Positions 51,597 to 60,670 of a stretch of DNA of 64,000 bases are shown piece after piece. The position numbers were made by a program, and so were the translations under genes. The notes below the pieces were generated by a model. That model was not told the DNA's origin. It saw nothing but the letters and a program-made list of their open reading frames with translations, and made no database searches. The stretch is from NCBI GenBank assembly GCA_965262605.1, contig CBDHFN010000003.1:682001-746000 (forward strand), given 5' to 3'. Positions within the stretch are counted from its first letter, which is position 1. Each line of letters starts with the position of its first letter. Source of the stretch: CBDHFN01 sp965262605. Its GTDB lineage: Bacteria > Pseudomonadota > Alphaproteobacteria > JASGCL01.

Positions 51597-51759
51597 GCAT
51601 TAATTTAGAAAAAAATATACTATAAATCGCTTAAATTTCTACTTTTCTTTTTAATTTAATTGGCTGTCAGGGGATAAATGTAAATAAAAACTTGATTTTT
51701 AAAAAATTATTGTTAATTATGGTTGCTTGCATGTTTATTATATTATGAAAGGTTTAACA

Positions 51760-52851
51760 ATGGAAAAACAAGAAAAGCCACAAGATGCTGATATTGCCTT
51801 AAAAGTTATGGGCATTAGCAAATATTTTGGTAGCAAAATTGCCGTTAAAGACATTGAATTTGAGGCAAAAGAAGGGGAGTTTGTGTGCTTGCTTGGACCA
51901 TCTGGATGCGGTAAAACAACTTTATTGCGGTTAATTGCGGGCTTAGAAATACCGGATTCTGGGAAAATCTTTCAAAATGGCAAAAATGTCACAAATTTAC
52001 CGCCCATGCAACGCCATTATGGCATAGTTTTTCAATCTTACGCTTTATTTCCTAATTTAACCGCCAAAGAAAATATTACATATGGTTTATATAACAGAAG
52101 AATCAAAAAAGCCGAAATTGAAAAACGCGCAAGCCTTTTATTGCGCTTGATTGGTTTGCCAGATGTTGGTGATTTATTCCCCAGTCAATTATCAGGTGGT
52201 CAGCAACAAAGAATTGCATTGGCGCGTGCATTGGCGATGGAGCCTAAACTTTTATTATTGGACGAACCTTTATCCGCGCTTGATTCGCATGAACGGGTTC
52301 GGTTGCGCAATGAAATTAAATCTTTGCAAAAAAAATTCGGCATTACAACCATCATGGTAACCCACGACCAAGAAGAAGCTTTAACCATTGCCGATAAAAT
52401 TGTGGTGATGAATCATGGCACGATTGAGCAAATTGGCGAAGGATTAGAAATTTATGAAAATCCAAAATCTAAATTTGTTGGTGATTTCATTGGTAAATCA
52501 AATTTTGTGAATGCCATAAGCAATGGCGATGGCACCTATAGTTTTGATAATTATACGCTAAGCATGAATGGATATAATCATGCCAAGGGCGAAGTTGTGG
52601 AGTTATTTTTTCGCCCAGAAGATATTACTTATAGCATAACCGATGATTTAGCCGATAAAAATATACTGCTCGGCGATGTTAAAACTATTGAATTTGTTGG
52701 TTCATATGTTAATTGTAAAATTGTGTTGCATAATTCCGAAGTGCAATTATTATTGCAAATTACATTGTCAAATTATTATCACCGCCCAATTCCAAGCGGC
52801 ACCAGTAAAGTTTTTATCCATATTTCCGAAAATAAATTAAGGGTATTTTAA
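51760..52851 (+). CDS. phnT: 2-Aminoethylphosphonate ABC transporter ATP-binding protein
   Basis: A 363-residue ATPase. It has Walker A GPSGCGKTT, Q-loop FQSYALFPN, signature LSGGQQQR, Walker B LLLLDEPLSALD and the H-loop in VTHDQEE. A C-terminal TOBE-type domain (about 245-363) is typical of importers of the PotA/FbpC/PhnT kind. I chose ATG 51760, preceded by AAAGG; earlier in-frame codons at 51727 and 51745 lie in the leader. One base separates its stop from the permease start. The substrate assignment rests on the neighbours phnS and phnW. Confidence 0.85.
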   Translation: MEKQEKPQDADIALKVMGISKYFGSKIAVKDIEFEAKEGEFVCLLGPSGCGKTTLLRLIAGLEIPDSGKIFQNGKNVTNLPPMQRHYGIVFQSYALFPNLTAKENITYGLYNRRIKKAEIEKRASLLLRLIGLPDVGDLFPSQLSGGQQQRIALARALAMEPKLLLLDEPLSALDSHERVRLRNEIKSLQKKFGITTIMVTHDQEEALTIADKIVVMNHGTIEQIGEGLEIYENPKSKFVGDFIGKSNFVNAISNGDGTYSFDNYTLSMNGYNHAKGEVVELFFRPEDITYSITDDLADKNILLGDVKTIEFVGSYVNCKIVLHNSEVQLLLQITLSNYYHRPIPSGTSKVFIHISENKLRVF

Positions 52852-52852
52852 G

Positions 52853-54538
52853 ATGAAAAGAATACTTAGTTTTGAAGAAAGAATCGCCCAAGTTCTGATG
52901 TTTTGCTTGGTCGCCTTTATGTGTGTATTTTTATTATTTCCTTTGTTAATGATATTTGCGCGGGTAATTTTTAATTCTGATGGCGAATTCTTAGGTTTAA
53001 AATTATTTTTTGAAGTATTTGAAACGGGCGCAATTTATCGGGCAACTTATAATTCTGTATTAACTTCAAGTTTGGTAGTCTTGATAACAGTGCCTTTAGC
53101 CTTCATGATGGCTTACGCAATTTCCAGAAGCGCAATGCCGTTTAAAAACGCCCTAAAATTAATAATTATGATTCCTTTATTGGCGCCATCAATGCTATCC
53201 GCGATTGCATTTATTCAAATTTTTGGCAATCAAGGATTTTTAAAAGTTATTGTGAATTTTTTTGGTTATAAAAATATTTATGGCATGCACGGCATTATTT
53301 TATCGGAATTTTATAATACTTTTCCGCACGCCATGTTAATTTTAATGGCATCATTATCATTGGCAGACCAAAGATTATATGAAGTTGCTGATTCTTTAAA
53401 TACCAGCACTTGGCGCAAATTTTGGACAATTACCATACCTTCTTGTAAATATGGGATTATTTCAGCATGCACCGTAGTATTTGTTTATGTCATTAGTGAT
53501 TTCGGCGCACCTTCGGTCATTGGCGGTAATTTCAATGTTTTGGCAGTTGATGTCTATAAAGAAGTGATTGGATTGCAAAATTTTGGACGCGGGGCAATTG
53601 TGGGCTTAATTTTGCTAATTCCAGCTGTTTTATCCTTCATGGTTGATTCGTATATTCGCAAAAGAACAAAATCGCTTAATTCCGCAAGGTCAGTGCAAAT
53701 CATCATTCGTAAAGACAAAAAATTTGACAGATTTTGCACCATTTATAGCTTTACAATTGCTGGTTTATTTATTGGAATCTTGGGGGTTGCGGTTTGGACA
53801 AGTTTCATTACTCTTTGGCCCTATGATTTAAGCTTGACTTTTGCCAATTACGAAGAAGCTTTATTTGACGGCGATTTTGGTGGTTCATACCAAAATTCGT
53901 TAATAATGGCGGGATTATCGGCATTTTTTGGCACGATTATTGTATTTTTGCTGGCTTATTTAAATTCCAAATTATCGGTTTTAAAAGCCCTTCGCCCATT
54001 TAGTCATTTCTTGGCAATTATTTCAATGGCGGTGCCGGGTTTAGTTTTAGGACTTGGATATATATTATTTTTCAATCACCCATTAAATCCCATTAATCAA
54101 ATTTACGGGTCCATGGCTTTAATGATTTGTTCGGTTATTGTCCATTATTTTACTTCGGGTTATTTGACGGCAAACACGGTGTTGCACCAAATTGACAGCG
54201 ATTTTGAAGCAATTTCAGCATCGTTAAAAGTACCATTTTATCGCACTTTATTCAAAGTCACTATACCGATTGCTTTACCGCAAATTTTAGATATTGGCAG
54301 ATATTATTTCGTGGTGGGCATGTCAACCTTGTCGGCAATTATTTTTATATATTCACCGCACACGGTGGTTGCATCAGTCGCGATTGTAAGACTTAACGAA
54401 GCAAGCACCGTTGGCGCCGCCGCTGCATTATCAACGCTTATTGTTGCGACTTCGGTGGTGGTTTGCACCATATATGCGATTTTAATTCACTTATTTTTGC
54501 GAAAAACACAAAATTGGCGTAAAGGAACAAGGTCATGA
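52853..54538 (+). CDS. 2-Aminoethylphosphonate ABC transporter permease, fused double subunit
   Basis: A 561-residue membrane protein with two binding-protein-dependent permease domains in one chain, about twelve hydrophobic segments. Each half has an EAA-like cytoplasmic loop: YEVADSLNTSTWRKFWTITI near residue 179 and FEAISASLKVPFYRTLFKVT near 452. This fused layout is known for the PhnU2-type 2-aminoethylphosphonate permease and for FbpB-type iron permeases. The gene overlaps phnW by four bases (ATGA). Confidence 0.85.
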   Translation: MKRILSFEERIAQVLMFCLVAFMCVFLLFPLLMIFARVIFNSDGEFLGLKLFFEVFETGAIYRATYNSVLTSSLVVLITVPLAFMMAYAISRSAMPFKNALKLIIMIPLLAPSMLSAIAFIQIFGNQGFLKVIVNFFGYKNIYGMHGIILSEFYNTFPHAMLILMASLSLADQRLYEVADSLNTSTWRKFWTITIPSCKYGIISACTVVFVYVISDFGAPSVIGGNFNVLAVDVYKEVIGLQNFGRGAIVGLILLIPAVLSFMVDSYIRKRTKSLNSARSVQIIIRKDKKFDRFCTIYSFTIAGLFIGILGVAVWTSFITLWPYDLSLTFANYEEALFDGDFGGSYQNSLIMAGLSAFFGTIIVFLLAYLNSKLSVLKALRPFSHFLAIISMAVPGLVLGLGYILFFNHPLNPINQIYGSMALMICSVIVHYFTSGYLTANTVLHQIDSDFEAISASLKVPFYRTLFKVTIPIALPQILDIGRYYFVVGMSTLSAIIFIYSPHTVVASVAIVRLNEASTVGAAAALSTLIVATSVVVCTIYAILIHLFLRKTQNWRKGTRS

Positions 54539-55647
54539 GTAATATAAAAGAACCATATTTATTAACCCCCGGTCCTTTAACAACTTCCATGGCGACAAAA
54601 AAAGCCATGCTCAAAGATTGGGGCAGTTGGGATAGTGATTTTCATCAAATATCGGCGCGGGTGCGCGATGCTTTGGTTGATATTATTGGCGGCAAGGGCA
54701 AGTATGAAGCCGTCTTAATGCAAGGTTCTGGAAGTTTCTCGGTGGAATCAGCCATTGGTTCATTAATGCCTCGCGATGGTTTAGCTCTTGTGCCGAATAA
54801 TGGTGCCTATTGCACCCGTATTGAAAAAATTTGCACTTATTTAGGGCGCGCCTATATTTCCATGCCATTTGCCCAAGACCAAGCTGTTAACCTTAAAACC
54901 ATGGAAAAAGCTTTAATCGCCAATCCTAATATTACGCATGTTTTATTGGTGCATTGTGAAACATCGGCGGGCATTGAAAATCCGCTTAAAGAAATTTGCG
55001 CCTTGGCAAAAAAATATAATAAAGCCGTTATCGTTGATGCGATGAGCAGTTTTGGTGCTTTGCCGATTCACGCCGATATGGATTTTGATGCCTTAATTGC
55101 CGCATCAGGAAAATGCCTTGAAGGTGTCCCGGGTATTGGCTTTGTTTTGGCAAAAACTTCGGTTTTAGAAAAATCAAAGGGATTAAGCCATTCTTTAGCC
55201 TTGGATTTAGTTGACCAATGGGAATATTTCAAAAAAACTAATCAATTTCGCTTTACGCCGCCAACCCATGTGATTGTTTCGCTTGATTGCGCCATTACGC
55301 AATATCAAGCCCAAGGCGGACAAGTTGCGCGCTTAGCAAAATATACGAAAAACACCCGCAATTTAGTCAATGGTATGAAAAAATTGGGTTTCCGATTATT
55401 TTTAGCAAAGAAAATTCAAGCCCCAATTATTGTAACTTTTCATGCCCCCAAAGATAAAAATTATGAATTTATGAAATTTTATAATGCCGTAAAAAAACAT
55501 GGCTATATTTTATATCCCGGCAAATTAACCGATATGGAAAGTTTTCGTGTCGGTTGCATGGGGGAATTAGGAAAATCGGGCACGAAAGGCTTTGTTCGCG
55601 CGGTGGAAAAAGCTTTGCTTGATTGTGGCATAACAGAAATTTCATGA
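54535..55647 (+). CDS. phnW: 2-Aminoethylphosphonate--pyruvate transaminase
   Basis: A 370-residue class V aminotransferase. Motifs: LLTPGPLTTSMATKKAML at the N terminus, KDWGSWDSDF, QGSGSFSVESAIGS, VDAMSSFGALPI (PLP-binding Asp) and the PLP lysine Lys193 in ASGKCLEGVPG. PhnW converts 2-aminoethylphosphonate and pyruvate to phosphonoacetaldehyde and alanine. No phosphonatase (PhnX) or phosphonoacetaldehyde dehydrogenase (PhnY) lies in the window. The stop overlaps the gltX start (ATGATGA). Confidence 0.93.
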   Translation: MSNIKEPYLLTPGPLTTSMATKKAMLKDWGSWDSDFHQISARVRDALVDIIGGKGKYEAVLMQGSGSFSVESAIGSLMPRDGLALVPNNGAYCTRIEKICTYLGRAYISMPFAQDQAVNLKTMEKALIANPNITHVLLVHCETSAGIENPLKEICALAKKYNKAVIVDAMSSFGALPIHADMDFDALIAASGKCLEGVPGIGFVLAKTSVLEKSKGLSHSLALDLVDQWEYFKKTNQFRFTPPTHVIVSLDCAITQYQAQGGQVARLAKYTKNTRNLVNGMKKLGFRLFLAKKIQAPIIVTFHAPKDKNYEFMKFYNAVKKHGYILYPGKLTDMESFRVGCMGELGKSGTKGFVRAVEKALLDCGITEIS

Positions 55648-56954
55648 TGAAAACTCGCTTTGCCCCATCGCCCACTGGTTTAATTCATGCAGGCAATGTG
55701 CGGGTTGCCATTTTAAATTATTTATTGGCAAAGAAAAATAACGGCATTTTTGTGCTTCGCATTGATGATACGGATACCGAACGCTCCACCAAAGAATTTG
55801 AATCCGCCATTATCAAAGACCTTGAATGGTTGGGCATTGAATGGCAAGAATTTTATCGGCAATCCGAACGGCATGAAATTTATGAACAAGGTATTAAAAA
55901 ACTTAAATCCGATGGGCGATTATACGCATGTTATGAAACCGCCGAGGAACTTGATTTAAAACGAAAATCAAGCAATATTCAGGTTTATGACCGCGCGGGG
56001 CTTCGCCTTAGCAATGCCAAAAAATTTGAATATGAGCAAATGGGGCGCAAACCTCATTGGCGATTTTTGCTCAATGATATTGATGTTGCGTGGCATGATT
56101 TGGGCGCGGGTGATTTGAAATTCCAAGCGGGCAATGTTTCTGACCCCGTATTAATTCGTTCCGATAATCGCCCTTTATATACGATTTCATCGGTAATTGA
56201 CGATGGCGTCATGGGAGTTTCGTGTATTTTGCGCGGCGAAGACCATATAACAAACACCGCCGCCCAAGTGCAATTATTTCAAGCATTAGGATATACACCG
56301 CCACAATTTGCCCATTTTCCGCGCATGATGGCGGCAAGTGGTGAAAAATTATCCAAACGCATGGGTTCATTATCCATCACTGATTTACGCCAAGCGGCGA
56401 TTGTGCCAGACGCTGTAGTTGCTTATTTAGGGCGCATGGGCAGTAATATTGCGGGTTCGGTGCAAGATTCGTGGCAAGTTTTATTGGCGGGATTTGATTT
56501 GCAAAATTATGGGCGCGCTGCTCCAAAATTCCTAAGTGAAGAGCTTGAAATATTATCCATGAAATTCTTGCATCAAATGTCATTTAACCAAGTGCAAAAA
56601 TATTGCACGATTCGCAATATTACGGGTGTTGATGAAAAATTATGGCAATTATTAAGCGCAAATATCAATCATTTAGACGAATTAACAGCATGGCAACAAA
56701 ATCTTAATGGCATATTCCCTGATGCGACGCAACGCGATTTTTTAAACATTTGCGCCCAATTATTGCCCAGCGAATTTAATCAAGAAAATTTGAAAAATTG
56801 GCTTAATCACGCGAAGGAAACCACGAATCGCAAGGGCAAAGAGCTTTTTCACCCGATTCGCCATGCTTTAACTGGACGCGAAGATGGACCAACTATCCCC
56901 GCAATCATGATATATCTTGGGCGCGATGCGTGCATTGGTAAATTCCAAGCATGA
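55644..56954 (+). CDS. gltX: Glutamyl-tRNA synthetase
   Basis: A 436-residue class I synthetase. The HIGH-type motif is PSPTGLIHAGNVR, followed by VLRIDDTDTERS; the KMSKS-type motif is GEKLSKRMGS near residue 237. The C-terminal end HALTGREDGPTIPAIMIYLG is typical of bacterial GluRS. Start is ATG 55644 or 55647, both overlapping the phnW stop, so it is coupled to the phosphonate cluster. Many alphaproteobacteria have two gltX genes, one serving mainly tRNA-Gln; which copy this is cannot be told here. Confidence 0.92.
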   Translation: MMKTRFAPSPTGLIHAGNVRVAILNYLLAKKNNGIFVLRIDDTDTERSTKEFESAIIKDLEWLGIEWQEFYRQSERHEIYEQGIKKLKSDGRLYACYETAEELDLKRKSSNIQVYDRAGLRLSNAKKFEYEQMGRKPHWRFLLNDIDVAWHDLGAGDLKFQAGNVSDPVLIRSDNRPLYTISSVIDDGVMGVSCILRGEDHITNTAAQVQLFQALGYTPPQFAHFPRMMAASGEKLSKRMGSLSITDLRQAAIVPDAVVAYLGRMGSNIAGSVQDSWQVLLAGFDLQNYGRAAPKFLSEELEILSMKFLHQMSFNQVQKYCTIRNITGVDEKLWQLLSANINHLDELTAWQQNLNGIFPDATQRDFLNICAQLLPSEFNQENLKNWLNHAKETTNRKGKELFHPIRHALTGREDGPTIPAIMIYLGRDACIGKFQA

Positions 56955-57047
56955 AATAACTACGCGACAAAAAATTATTAACTTGCATAAATTTTGTGTT
57001 ATGATATTTTTATGTGCCATGAATTAAATTTTAAGGAGGTTATTTAA

Positions 57048-57686
57048 ATGAATGAAGCTTTATCAGCTATAATCCAAACTTACGCCTTGGGCAGTAAGGA
57101 TTTTGCAGACAAATTAAATCAATATTCAAAATTAGATTTAATGGCAATAATTTCAAATTTATTGACTTTATATTTCAACGACAAAAATAGTTCAACTTTA
57201 CGCGAATATACAACATTAACTATGGCAGGCTATCAACCAAGGAAAGAAAAATTAGGATATAATGGTTTCAGAACAACTTCGTTTGGAAAAATTGAATATT
57301 GTGAAGTAAAGCCCAAAAATTGGAATCCAGAAACTAAGAAAAATCTTGATGGTTCGGGCAATTACAGCGATTATACATGGGAAAGGTTTGCTAAACATCA
57401 AGAACATAACCCTATTATTTTATCAAGTGGCTTTCGTGAGGGTAAATTATTATATGTGATTGGATTTGAGTTTAATAGTCAAGATTTTACAGATAATCTT
57501 AAAAACAAATTAAATAAAGCATTTCCAAACGGCGCAAGACAAGCTGGAATGTATTTGCGTTCGGCAAATTTTAATTATAAGAATTTTTATCGCGAAGCAA
57601 ATAAAATTTTTGTAGATAAAGAGTTGCATATTCATCAAGATATTTTTAACAAAGAATTTTATAATTGGTTGCAAAAAAATGATTAA
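57048..57686 (+). CDS. Probable type II restriction endonuclease
   Basis: A 212-residue protein directly before a DNA methyltransferase gene, with which it overlaps by eight bases. A candidate PD-(D/E)xK active site is EVK at 86-88 in KIEYCEVKPKNW, followed by a YSDYTWERFAKHQEHNPIILSSGF stretch of the kind seen in several type II endonucleases (quoted region at about 107-129). The family may be that of MjaI, but I cannot confirm it. The ribosome site TAAGGAGGT is perfect. No C-type regulator is present. Recognition sequence unknown. Confidence 0.65.
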   Translation: MNEALSAIIQTYALGSKDFADKLNQYSKLDLMAIISNLLTLYFNDKNSSTLREYTTLTMAGYQPRKEKLGYNGFRTTSFGKIEYCEVKPKNWNPETKKNLDGSGNYSDYTWERFAKHQEHNPIILSSGFREGKLLYVIGFEFNSQDFTDNLKNKLNKAFPNGARQAGMYLRSANFNYKNFYREANKIFVDKELHIHQDIFNKEFYNWLQKND

Positions 57687-58554
57687 TAATCAATTTATTC
57701 ATGGCGATAGCTTGACAATTTTAAAAAATCTTGCCGATGATTCGGTTGATTGTGGCGTAACATCGCCACCATATAATAAACAAGAGAATAAAAAGGGATG
57801 GTTGGTAAAAAATGTTATTTATGAAAATGCAGGCGATAAATTACCCGAAGCAGAATATCAAATAAATCAAATAAATATATTAAATGAGCTTTATAGAATC
57901 ATAAAGCCCGGCGGTTCATTTTTTTACAATCACAAAATTCGTTGGGAGATTGGCGAATTAATCCACCCAATTCGCTGGATAAGTCAAACAAATTGGACAA
58001 TTCGTCAGGAAATTATTTGGGATAGAATAATAGCAGCAAATATTCGTGGCTGGCGTTTTTGGCAAATTGACGAACGAATATATTGGTTGTATAAACCAAT
58101 AAACGATAAAAAAATCGGTATAGAGCTTGCTTCAAAACATGCAAAATTAACTTCTATTTGGCGGTTTGCCCCCGAGGGTAAAAATGACCACCCCGCACCA
58201 TTTCCATTGCGCTTGCCTGTTCGTGCCATCGCTTCAACTTTACAATCACAAAATAGCATGGTAATTGACCCGTATTGTGGTTCTGGAACTACATTGATAG
58301 CCGCAAAATTATTAGGGCATAATTTTATAGGTATAGATAGCTCAAAACAATATTTACAAAATGCCGAAAATCGCGTAAATACCTTATCAGACCAAGATAA
58401 AAACGCATTTCAAGCAGAAATTGCTACTCATAAAATTATAGAATCAGCAACAGATAAACGCCTAAAACAAAAGCCACGCGGTAAATTTGCCCCGAAAGAT
58501 TACTATGAAGATGCTAAAAACAACAGCCACATTCAGCAAACAAATTTAATTTAA
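57679..58554 (+). CDS. DNA methyltransferase of a type II restriction-modification system
   Basis: A 291-residue beta-class enzyme (catalytic motif before SAM motif): TSPPY at 28-32 and the SAM-binding motif DPYCGSGTT at about 197-205. TSPPY is typical of N4-cytosine methyltransferases, though N6-adenine enzymes can have it. It overlaps the endonuclease gene by eight bases, the order R then M. A lysine-rich tail (about 255-291) is variable. It protects the host site from the partner nuclease; the site itself cannot be predicted. Confidence 0.88.
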   Translation: MINNQFIHGDSLTILKNLADDSVDCGVTSPPYNKQENKKGWLVKNVIYENAGDKLPEAEYQINQINILNELYRIIKPGGSFFYNHKIRWEIGELIHPIRWISQTNWTIRQEIIWDRIIAANIRGWRFWQIDERIYWLYKPINDKKIGIELASKHAKLTSIWRFAPEGKNDHPAPFPLRLPVRAIASTLQSQNSMVIDPYCGSGTTLIAAKLLGHNFIGIDSSKQYLQNAENRVNTLSDQDKNAFQAEIATHKIIESATDKRLKQKPRGKFAPKDYYEDAKNNSHIQQTNLI

Positions 58555-58569
58555 TCAAATGGGCGGATT

Positions 58570-59910
58570 TTATGCTAAAATTGCCAATATTTTAGCGCAA
58601 ATATCGCTGTAAGCCCCGCTTGATTTTTCGTTATTGCGTCTGTCTTTCATTTCGCATTCATTATTAATTGCTGATTTTGGACCGATAATAATTTGCAAGG
58701 GAATACCCATTAAATCCATATCGGCAAATTTTTCGCCAGCGCGCAAATCGCGGTCGTCATATAAAACTTCAACCCCAGCATTTAATAATATATCAATCAT
58801 GGTTTGTGATAATTTATCGGTATGGCTATCGCCAACTTTAAGGTTAATCACGCCAACTTGAAATGGCGCAACGGCGATGGGCCATTGAATGCCCATATCA
58901 TCATGGCACGCTTCAATAATTGCCCCACAAAGTCTTGAAACGCCAATTCCATATGAACCTGATTGCAAGAAAACTTGTTCGCCTTGGGGATTGGTAATTT
59001 TTGCGCCCAAGGGTTTGGAATATTTATCACCAAAAAAGAAAATATGCCCAACTTCAATGCCACGCGCCGAAATTTGATTTTCTTTGGGGATTTTATTAAA
59101 AACATTTTCATCGTGTTTTTCTTCGGTTGCCGCATAAAAATTCGTCCAATTCGCGATAATCGGGTTTAAATCACCTTGATAATCAACATTCATGCTGAAA
59201 ATATCATTTTCACAAACTCGTTTATCGCAAAAAACTTGGCTTTCCCCCGTTTTGGCTAAGATGATAAATTCGTGCGAATTTTCCCCGCCAATTGGTCCCG
59301 TATCCGCCTGCATGGGAATTGCCGTTAAACCCATGCGCGCAAAAGTTCTTAAATAACTTACAAACATGCGGTTATAAGCTTTTAAGCCATTTTCAGTGTC
59401 ATAATCAAAACTATAACCATCTTTCATATAAAATTCGCGCCCGCGCATCACGCCAAAACGGGGGCGCATTTCATCGCGAAATTTCCATTGGATATGGTAA
59501 AGCATTTGCGGTAAATCACGATAAGATTTTACACCATCACGCATAATGGCGGTGATAACTTCTTCGTTTGTTGGTCCATATAATAATTCGCGTTCATGGC
59601 GATCTTTAATGCGCAACATTTCCAAACCATAATCGTCATATCTGCCAGATTCGCGCCATAAATCTGCTGATTGTATTGTTGACATTAATATTTCGGTTGC
59701 GCCCGCTTTGTCTTGTTCTTCGCGGACAATTTGTTCAATTTTTTTTAAAACCCGAAATCCCAAAGGCAACCAAGAATATAATCCCGAAGCTGATTGCTTT
59801 ATCATGCCCGCGCGCAACATATATCGGTGCGAAGCAATAGTGGCATCACTTGGCACTTCGCGCAAAGTCGGTAAATAATATTCTGATAATTTTACAAATT
59901 GCTTTAACAT
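58570..59910 (-). CDS. proS: Prolyl-tRNA synthetase, short alphaproteobacterial type
   Basis: A 446-residue class II synthetase. It lacks the editing (INS) domain of the E. coli-type enzyme of about 570 residues, the form typical of alphaproteobacteria. Motifs: RAGMIKQSASGLYSWLPLG, LLYGPTNEEVITAIMRDGV, FRDEMRPRFGVMRGREF and C-terminal anticodon-binding region LYDDRDLRAGEKFADMDLMG. It charges tRNA-Pro. It converges with the methyltransferase gene, 16 bases apart, and seems monocistronic. Confidence 0.95.
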   Translation of the reverse strand: MLKQFVKLSEYYLPTLREVPSDATIASHRYMLRAGMIKQSASGLYSWLPLGFRVLKKIEQIVREEQDKAGATEILMSTIQSADLWRESGRYDDYGLEMLRIKDRHERELLYGPTNEEVITAIMRDGVKSYRDLPQMLYHIQWKFRDEMRPRFGVMRGREFYMKDGYSFDYDTENGLKAYNRMFVSYLRTFARMGLTAIPMQADTGPIGGENSHEFIILAKTGESQVFCDKRVCENDIFSMNVDYQGDLNPIIANWTNFYAATEEKHDENVFNKIPKENQISARGIEVGHIFFFGDKYSKPLGAKITNPQGEQVFLQSGSYGIGVSRLCGAIIEACHDDMGIQWPIAVAPFQVGVINLKVGDSHTDKLSQTMIDILLNAGVEVLYDDRDLRAGEKFADMDLMGIPLQIIIGPKSAINNECEMKDRRNNEKSSGAYSDICAKILAILA

Positions 59911-60147
59911 AACAAATCCTTAATATTTTTATGGGTATTTCTTAGCAATTTTATTTTTAAATGCCAAGTAAAAAATACGGAATATTTCAGTTTTTTGATG
60001 GTATGCGAGTGTTCAAAACCCATCGCGGACAAAAATAAATTTTCTGTCGGTATTTTATATATTTTTCTTGACTTTAAAATTAAAATATATCAATTGTTTT
60101 TATAATATTTAATATTTAATATTTAACATGCAGATTAGGAGAAAAAA

Positions 60148-60663
60148 ATGTTTGGAAAAATCATTGTCGCTATTGTATTGGTGATTTCTGTAATCATCGC
60201 TTATCAATTTTATGATATACAATCAACCGCCGGCAGTGTAAGGCATGCCATCGTGAATGGTGATATGGAAAGTTTAAAAAGCCATATTAATTACGGGCAA
60301 TTTGATAAAAATTTGCAAAAAAGATTATTGGTTGATATGAAAAAAACTTTAGATGAATCAATTAATTCCAATATTCCCGAAGTTCAAGAAGAGCAAATTA
60401 ACGCCATGGCAAATGAAATAGCTTTATTAATTGCAAAATTTAAGGAAGAAAAATTTCTGGCAAAATTATTTAAAACCCGTGGATTTGATAAAGATTCAAA
60501 TTTTACCATTTTATTACCAGATTTAGGGACAATTTTATTGCAAAATGACATTAATAAATTTGGCATAACATTTGCCCGTGAAGGTTTATTTGGTTGGAAA
60601 ATTGTGAATATGGGGGTAAATGGCGATAAATTCTTGCTGATGATTCGTGGTGATGGGCTATAA
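60148..60663 (+). CDS. DUF2939-like envelope protein
   Basis: A 171-residue protein with one N-terminal hydrophobic segment (about 4-20) that may be a membrane anchor or signal sequence. The following region, RHAIVNGDMESLKSHINYGQ, then LQKRLLVDMKKTL, fits the DUF2939 pattern of small envelope proteins with unknown role. GGAG precedes the ATG. guaA starts seven bases after its stop (60671), so they are probably co-transcribed. Family assignment is by pattern only. Confidence 0.6.
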   Translation: MFGKIIVAIVLVISVIIAYQFYDIQSTAGSVRHAIVNGDMESLKSHINYGQFDKNLQKRLLVDMKKTLDESINSNIPEVQEEQINAMANEIALLIAKFKEEKFLAKLFKTRGFDKDSNFTILLPDLGTILLQNDINKFGITFAREGLFGWKIVNMGVNGDKFLLMIRGDGL

Positions 60664-60670
60664 TTTTATA

